From positions 868,001 to 932,000 of the forward strand of contig CAVYGO010000003.1 in assembly GCA_963768085.1 (NCBI GenBank): a stretch of 64,000 nucleotides of DNA. The letters are read 5' to 3'. Shown piece after piece: positions 58,617 to 64,000 of the stretch. Source of the DNA: Pukyongia sp963768085 (lineage in GTDB: Bacteria; Bacteroidota; Bacteroidia; Flavobacteriales; Flavobacteriaceae). The notes below the pieces were generated by a model. That model saw only the letters and a program-made list of their open reading frames with translations. It was not told where the DNA came from and did not search any database. Made by a program: the position numbers and the translations under genes. Numbering within the stretch: position 1 is the first letter of the stretch; each line of letters opens with the position of its first letter.

Positions 58617-60365
58617 TTATATATTCAGATTGATGTTCAGTTCTTTGAGCTGCACTGCGTCTATTGGTGCGGGTGCATCGATCATTACATCTCTTCCGGC
58701 ATTGTTCTTCGGGAAGGCGATGAAATCACGAATGGTTTCCTGTCCGCCTAAAATCGCGACTAATCGATCGAGTCCAAAAGCTATACCTCCATGTGGTGGC
58801 GCTCCGTATTCGAAGGCTTCCATTAGAAATCCGAACTGCGCTTTCGCTTCCTCAGGAGTAAAACCTAAATAATCGAACATTTTAGACTGAATTTCTCTGT
58901 CATGGATACGTATGGATCCACCTCCGATCTCATTTCCGTTCAATACAAGATCATAAGCATTGGCTTTCACCTTTCCAGGTTCCGTATTTAGCAATTCCAT
59001 TTGCCCGGGTTTAGGCGAGGTGAATGGATGGTGCATGGCATGATATCGTTCTGTTTCTTCATCCCATTCCAATAATGGAAAGTCTACCACCCATAGCGGA
59101 GCAAATTCGTCAGGTTTGCGAAGTCCCTGGCGTTCGGCAAGTTCCATACGCAACGCACTTAATTGCGCCCTGGTCTTATTGGTTTCACCTGAAAGGACAC
59201 AAATTAGGTCTCCGGCTCGTGCGCCGGTTACTTCCGCCCAATTGGATAGATCCTTCTGGTCATAAAACTTGTCCACCGAAGATTTATAACTTCCATCCTC
59301 GTTACACCGAACATAAACCATTCCCATAGCCCCAATCTGTGGGCGTTTCACCCAATCGATGAGCTTATCAATGTCTTTGCGCGAATAACCGTTTCCACCC
59401 GGAACAGCAATTGCTACTACTAATTCCGCCGAATTGAATATGTTGAAATCTCTATGCTGTGCTACAGCATTCAATTCTCCAAATTCCATCCCGAAACGAA
59501 TATCCGGCTTGTCATTTCCGTAAATTCTCATAGCTTCATCGAAGGTCATTCTTGGAAAATCACCAATCTCCACACCATTAATTTCTTTCAATAAATGTTT
59601 TGTCAGACCTTCAAATGTATTGAGGATGTCATCCTGTTCCACGAAAGCCATCTCGCAATCGATCTGGGTAAATTCCGGTTGCCGGTCAGCACGCAGGTCT
59701 TCATCACGGAAGCATTTCACGATCTGAAAGTATTTATCCATTCCACCCACCATGAGCAATTGTTTGAACGTTTGTGGTGATTGTGGTAAAGCGTAAAATT
59801 GTCCCGGATTCATGCGAGAGGGGACCACAAAATCCCTGGCGCCTTCCGGAGTCGACTTTATTAAATACGGAGTTTCTACTTCAACAAAATTCTTTGCAGA
59901 TAAGTAATTTCTTACAGACATGGTCACTTTATGGCGGAACACGAGATTTTCCAGAACCGGTTTTCGGCGTATGTCGAGATACCGATATTTCATTCTTAGA
60001 TCCTCGCCTCCGTCAGTGTCATTTTCAATAGTAAAGGGAGGAGTAAGGGAAGCATTGAGCACCTGAAGTTCTGATACCAGAATTTCAATATCACCAGTGG
60101 GCATATTGGGATTTTTAGACTCACGTTCAATAACAGTACCTGTAACCTGAATTACAAATTCGCGTCCTAAGGAAGAGGCAGCCTCCATAATGGGTTTCGG
60201 ACTTCGAGCTTCGTCGAAGATCAATTGGGTAATCCCGTATCGATCTCGAAGATCCACCCATATCATAAATCCTTTGTCACGGGTTTTTTGTACCCATCCT
60301 GCGAGGGTTACTTCTTTGTTTATATCGTCAGCGCGCAGCTGTCCGTTTGTATGCGTTCTGTACAT
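58617..60365 (-). CDS. aspS: aspartate--tRNA ligase
   Basis: A 582-residue class IIb synthetase from the ATG at 60363-60365; the TTG at 60452 adds 29 residues unlike the family. The OB-fold anticodon domain (about 1-105) contains TLAGWVQKTRDKGFMIWVDL. Motif 2 includes VKCFRDEDLRADRQPEFTQI and motif 3 lies in GGIAFGLDRLVAILGGQETI. The GAD insertion (about 290-400) is present, as in bacterial AspRS. It charges tRNA-Asp. The small membrane gene follows. Confidence 0.95.
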   Translation of the reverse strand: MYRTHTNGQLRADDINKEVTLAGWVQKTRDKGFMIWVDLRDRYGITQLIFDEARSPKPIMEAASSLGREFVIQVTGTVIERESKNPNMPTGDIEILVSELQVLNASLTPPFTIENDTDGGEDLRMKYRYLDIRRKPVLENLVFRHKVTMSVRNYLSAKNFVEVETPYLIKSTPEGARDFVVPSRMNPGQFYALPQSPQTFKQLLMVGGMDKYFQIVKCFRDEDLRADRQPEFTQIDCEMAFVEQDDILNTFEGLTKHLLKEINGVEIGDFPRMTFDEAMRIYGNDKPDIRFGMEFGELNAVAQHRDFNIFNSAELVVAIAVPGGNGYSRKDIDKLIDWVKRPQIGAMGMVYVRCNEDGSYKSSVDKFYDQKDLSNWAEVTGARAGDLICVLSGETNKTRAQLSALRMELAERQGLRKPDEFAPLWVVDFPLLEWDEETERYHAMHHPFTSPKPGQMELLNTEPGKVKANAYDLVLNGNEIGGGSIRIHDREIQSKMFDYLGFTPEEAKAQFGFLMEAFEYGAPPHGGIAFGLDRLVAILGGQETIRDFIAFPKNNAGRDVMIDAPAPIDAVQLKELNINLNI

Positions 60366-60546
60366 ATCTGCACTATAAATTTTAGGTGGCAAAGGTAAGA
60401 AGTTATTGAGTATTGATAAATATAAATGAAAGATTATTGGTTTGATTGTCAATACATTTAAATATATTTATAGAATATCCAGATTTAATAATTTATTTTC
60501 ATGAAAACTTTATTAATTTTAAAAACTTAACAAAAACTCAATCATT

Positions 60547-63534
60547 ATGAAACAAAACAACCTTTACCGCAGGATACTCCTGTTTTTTCTCTTTGTTTTT
60601 CCATGTTTGGTGTTTGGGCAAAACACCATATCTGGTATAGTTAGCAGTGAGGCCGGAGATTCCTTGCCCTTTGTCAATGTCATTGAGAAAGGGACTAGTA
60701 ACGGAACTACCACCGATATAGATGGTAATTTCAGCATTAATGTTTCAGGCGTTCCAGTAACATTGGTTTTTTCGTCCTTGGGCATGGAGACCGTAGAGCA
60801 GGAAATAAGTAGCGCGCCGATTAATATTAGCATTACGATGGCCGAATCTGCTCAGGCGCTGTCTGAAGTAGTTGTAACTGGTCTGGCAACCTCCATTAAG
60901 AGAACAAACTCTGCGAACGCGGTTGCTTCTATTAGTGCTCAGGAATTGGTTGGTACTACGCCACCTCCTACATTAGACGGGGCACTTTATGGTAAATTTG
61001 CCGGAGCCATTGTTAATCAGAACTCCGGAGCCCCCGGAGGAGGAATATCAATCAAACTTCGTGGTGTGACTTCCCTACAGGGAAATACTCAACCACTGTA
61101 TATCATTGATGGAGTTTATGTGGATAACTCTTCAATTGCAGCAGGTTTGAATGCTGTTTCAGCTGCGGCCGCTGGTGGAAACAGTGCTGCACTTTTACAG
61201 GATAATGCCTCCAACCGTATTGCGGATATAAATCCTGATGACATAGAAACTCTCGATGTTCTGAAAGGAGCATCAGCAGCTGCGATCTATGGATCTCGTG
61301 CTGCAGCAGGGGTTGTTATTATAACAACCAAGCGTGGTAGATCTGGTGAAACGAAGTTCAGATTTAATCAATCAACCGGTTGGAGCGAAGCTTTAAATTT
61401 ATTGGGAGTACGCGATTACACGGAGCAACGTGTAAGAGATTCTTTTGGTGATGACGCCGTGACGGACTTTGTCAGGGCCAGGAACCAGCAACGTCTTGTC
61501 GATTATGAAGAAGAGATTTATGGAAGAAAGGGATTTATAAGTATCACAAACTTTAGTATGAGCGGCGGAAATGCCGACACAAAGTATTATGCAAGTTTTG
61601 GACATAATAACGAAGATGGTATTGTAAATAACACGGGATATAAGAAAACGTCACTTCGACTGAATCTGGATCACAGACCGAAAGATTTCCTCAAGTTTTC
61701 GTTTAGTACTAACTATGTACACTCGTCTTCAGACCGTGGATTTTTCAATAATGACAACTCAGGTACAACCATCGGTATAGCCTTAACATCTACACGTCCG
61801 TGGGATCAGTTATTCCCGGATGCCAATGGTGTTTACCCTGACCACCCGAATAACTCTTCCAATCCGTTGCAAACAAGAGATCTTGTTCGCAACAATGAAA
61901 GTGTGAATAGAATCATTATGGGAGGTACGGCTACTTTAGATATCTTAAAATGGGATAATTCTAGTTTAGAACTTATCCTTCGTGGTGGACTTGACTTTTA
62001 CGGGCAACAATCCCGTGCTATCTTTCCGAAAGAATTACAATTCCAGAAACTGTCTAACGGTGGTTTGAATGGAGTTTCTATTCAGGGAGATACCCAGAAC
62101 AAGAACTACAACTTATCCGCTTTCCTTGTTCATAATTTTAATACCAATAATGATATCAACTTTAGAACACAGGCAGGTTTAACAAGAGAGTTTTTTAATC
62201 AGAATACTCAATTGATTTCTGCTACCGGATTGGTGGCTTCCGAAACTAACGTAGATCAGGCAGCCAACACAGGGGTTAATCAAACTAGATTCTTACAACA
62301 AGATTCCGGTTTCTTTGTTCAGGAAGAGATCAATTTCCAGGATAAGTTCATCGCAACCTTCGGTGTTAGAGGTGATAAATCATCCAACAATGGAGATGCC
62401 AATGAGATCTATTACTATCCAAAAGGTTCCTTAGCAGTAAACCTGCATGAAATGGGATTCTGGAGTGATAGTTCAAAGTGGAGCCAGTTGAAATTGAGAG
62501 CTGCTTATGGAGAGTCAGGAAACTTCCCGCCAAGAGGTGGACTTTTCACATCTTATAATGCAGCTTCCACGGATGGACTTTTAGGTATTAGTATTAGCAC
62601 GGTTCGAGGTGATGGAAACCTAAAATCTGAAAGACAGAAGGAATTTGAATTTGGTGCTGACCTTGGTTTTTTCGACGGAAGATTGGAATTTTCTGGTACT
62701 TACTATGTTAAAACTATTGAAGACTTAATTCTTCGTGCTGCTCTGGAACCTTCTACTGGTTTTAGTAGCCAGATAGTTAACGCTGGTGAAATGGAGAATA
62801 AGGGTATAGAGCTGTCCTTAAATGCGTCTCCAGTAATCACAGACGATTTCCAATGGAATATCGCGGTAAACTGGTTTAAAAATAAATCTAAAATTACTAA
62901 ACTGGATGTTGAACCATTCAACATTGGGGCCTTTGGAGCCACACTTGGTACCTATCGTATTGAAGAAGGTCGCAGTGCTACTCAATTGGTTGGTATTGGA
63001 CCAAATCCCGATGAAAGTGGTTTCCAGGTACATGGAGATGCTGAACCAGACTTCCAAATGGCAATGACAAATAATTTTAGTTATAAAGCCTTCGATCTTT
63101 CATTCCTATGGCAATGGAAGAATGGCGGAGACAACGTGAATCTTACCGCATTGCTTACCGATTTGAATGGTACCAGTGCTGATTATGACTCGATCGATCT
63201 TGATCCAGCCGGACAACTTGGAAATGGTCCTTACAGACTAAGTCAGTTAGGTGCATCCGCTGAGGTGTTCGTGGAAGATGCTTCCTACATTAGGATGCGT
63301 GAAATAGGGCTATATTATAATCTACCGGATAGGTTCCTTGCCGGAATCATGGGTGGTGCTATTGATGGTGTGAGGATTGGATTCTCAGGGACCAACCTGA
63401 TCAACATTTTCGACTATAACAGTTATGATCCTGAGGTATCAAACTTCGGAGGAAATACACCGTTTACCGGAATTGAGGTAACTCCTTTCCCATCGTCGAA
63501 AAGATTCTTATTTAATTTCACGGCTAATTTTTAA
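60547..63534 (+). CDS. SusC/RagA-type TonB-linked outer-membrane protein
   Basis: A 995-residue SusC-like receptor with a Sec signal peptide (LLFFLFVFPCLVFGQ). Residues 22-110 form the carboxypeptidase-regulatory domain (TISGIVSSEAGDSLPFVNVI). SusC-specific marks include GVTSLQGNTQPLYIIDGVYV near 173-191 and IETLDVLKGASAAAIYGSRA near 237-255. The barrel follows to the aromatic FNFTANF terminus. The receptor imports a large ligand, usually an oligosaccharide or peptide, captured by its SusD partner encoded next. The upstream gap from aspS has no clear -7 element. Confidence 0.95.
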   Translation: MKQNNLYRRILLFFLFVFPCLVFGQNTISGIVSSEAGDSLPFVNVIEKGTSNGTTTDIDGNFSINVSGVPVTLVFSSLGMETVEQEISSAPINISITMAESAQALSEVVVTGLATSIKRTNSANAVASISAQELVGTTPPPTLDGALYGKFAGAIVNQNSGAPGGGISIKLRGVTSLQGNTQPLYIIDGVYVDNSSIAAGLNAVSAAAAGGNSAALLQDNASNRIADINPDDIETLDVLKGASAAAIYGSRAAAGVVIITTKRGRSGETKFRFNQSTGWSEALNLLGVRDYTEQRVRDSFGDDAVTDFVRARNQQRLVDYEEEIYGRKGFISITNFSMSGGNADTKYYASFGHNNEDGIVNNTGYKKTSLRLNLDHRPKDFLKFSFSTNYVHSSSDRGFFNNDNSGTTIGIALTSTRPWDQLFPDANGVYPDHPNNSSNPLQTRDLVRNNESVNRIIMGGTATLDILKWDNSSLELILRGGLDFYGQQSRAIFPKELQFQKLSNGGLNGVSIQGDTQNKNYNLSAFLVHNFNTNNDINFRTQAGLTREFFNQNTQLISATGLVASETNVDQAANTGVNQTRFLQQDSGFFVQEEINFQDKFIATFGVRGDKSSNNGDANEIYYYPKGSLAVNLHEMGFWSDSSKWSQLKLRAAYGESGNFPPRGGLFTSYNAASTDGLLGISISTVRGDGNLKSERQKEFEFGADLGFFDGRLEFSGTYYVKTIEDLILRAALEPSTGFSSQIVNAGEMENKGIELSLNASPVITDDFQWNIAVNWFKNKSKITKLDVEPFNIGAFGATLGTYRIEEGRSATQLVGIGPNPDESGFQVHGDAEPDFQMAMTNNFSYKAFDLSFLWQWKNGGDNVNLTALLTDLNGTSADYDSIDLDPAGQLGNGPYRLSQLGASAEVFVEDASYIRMREIGLYYNLPDRFLAGIMGGAIDGVRIGFSGTNLINIFDYNSYDPEVSNFGGNTPFTGIEVTPFPSSKRFLFNFTANF

Positions 63535-63545
63535 AAAACATTATT

Positions 63546-64000
63546 ATGAAAAAACACATATATAAATTTTTACTCTTTGCTTTGATAATTGGATCTGTAT
63601 CCTCTTGTCAGATTGAAGAATACTCAGACCTTAACGGCCCTGAGGTTGACGCATTTGCGGAAAACCTCACCAGGGGTGATCTCCAGGACCTGGTTGGTGG
63701 TATCTTGTTTAGTTCAAGAGAAAGACTTGGAACATATTATGATGATTGTGGTGTTATTGGGCGTGAATGGTGGAGATTTTCCGGCTCAGACCCAAGATTT
63801 ACAACGGATCTCCTAGGAGGAGGTAATTCTGTTTTAGATAACAACACTTTCTATATTACAGGTCCATGGGCTTCCAGATACAGAAGTGTAAAGAACGCCA
63901 ACCTTATTTTAGGTTTCCTTGATGGTCAGGACCTATCGGCTCAGTTTTCAACTGCCGAGGTAAATGCTACTCGCGGATTCCTGAAAACTATGATAGCTTA
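63546..64000 (+). CDS. SusD/RagB-type outer-membrane lipoprotein (partial)
   Basis: The start ATG lies 12 bp after the SusC stop and the gene runs off the right edge (about 151 codons visible). A lipoprotein signal (FLLFALIIGSVSSC) places the cysteine at residue 21. The start of a RagB/SusD fold (NLTRGDLQDLVGGILFSSRE, then WASRYRSVKNANLILGFLDG) fits helical tetratrico-like repeats of SusD. It forms the lid of the SusC/D transporter. The ligand cannot be told without the missing part and the neighbouring genes. Confidence 0.9.
   Translation, partial: MKKHIYKFLLFALIIGSVSSCQIEEYSDLNGPEVDAFAENLTRGDLQDLVGGILFSSRERLGTYYDDCGVIGREWWRFSGSDPRFTTDLLGGGNSVLDNNTFYITGPWASRYRSVKNANLILGFLDGQDLSAQFSTAEVNATRGFLKTMIA

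Noticed and set aside
60366..60452. Extended N-terminus of aspS from a TTG at 60452
   Set aside because: The added 29 residues are hydrophobic and unlike AspRS; the ATG at 60365 begins the known N-terminal motif.

Overview
The window is chromosomal DNA from a member of the Bacteroidota, most likely a marine or aquatic Flavobacteriaceae species. Supporting signs are SusC/SusD-type and carboxypeptidase-regulatory-domain TonB receptors, two proteins with type IX secretion (T9SS) C-terminal sorting domains, DUF6090, DUF4199, DUF6428, DUF6503 and DUF3109 proteins, weak Shine-Dalgarno use, and several TAnnTTTG (-7) promoter elements. Gene density is high and most of the content is ordinary core genome. 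There is no prophage, CRISPR array, IS element or rRNA operon.

Layout. 1-6.2 kb: a truncated SnoaL-like end, a DUF6090 protein, a lipoprotein pair (double SnoaL protein plus proline-iminopeptidase-like hydrolase) and an MBOAT O-acyltransferase with its SGNH-like partner. 6.4-8.5 kb: a small arsenic operon (arsR, DUF6428, ArsN1-like acetyltransferase joined to ArsC, DUF1304) behind a palindromic operator and without an efflux pump. 8.6-16.3 kb: two TM2 proteins, small stand-alone proteins, a hydroxyacid dehydrogenase, cupin, thioesterase, mgtE and rsmA. 16.5-25.8 kb: housekeeping genes including serS, ribF, pth, rplY and prs. 25.9-26.4 kb: tRNA-Leu(CAA) followed by a hairpin and an identical 103-bp tandem repeat. 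26.4-35.6 kb: a TonB receptor, persulfide-dioxygenase/rhodanese protein, HupE-like protein, dCMP deaminase, S41 protease, MarC, DUF3109 and a frameshifted lipoprotein gene. 37.9-41.5 kb: nrdB-nrdA behind a cluster of DnaA-box-like sequences. 41.6-43.4 kb: chrA and a DUF6503 protein.

43.5-53.7 kb is the most interesting block. It is a phosphate locus: a Na/Pi cotransporter, a PiT-type transporter with a PhoU-like tail, an OprP-like porin, a small secreted protein, a beta-helix lipoprotein and a large TonB receptor. Several of its intergenic regions carry 7-4-7 direct repeats (TAACATT-n4-TAACATT) with the 11-bp period of Pho boxes. Two of these sit 7 bp upstream of -7-like elements. A terminator-like hairpin upstream of the porin hints at a leader or small RNA. 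I read this as a candidate flavobacterial Pho regulon that includes an outer-membrane TonB receptor/lipoprotein pair.

53.8-64 kb: a broken dgt, dxs, a four-helix-bundle gene flanked by short tandem repeats, tadA, a cold-shock gene, aspS, and a SusC/SusD pair that runs off the window. Several reading-frame problems (35.19 kb, 54.52 kb, 54.56 kb, and perhaps 7.18 and 30.55 kb) fall in homopolymer runs. Sequencing indels are therefore a serious alternative to real pseudogenes or fusions here.
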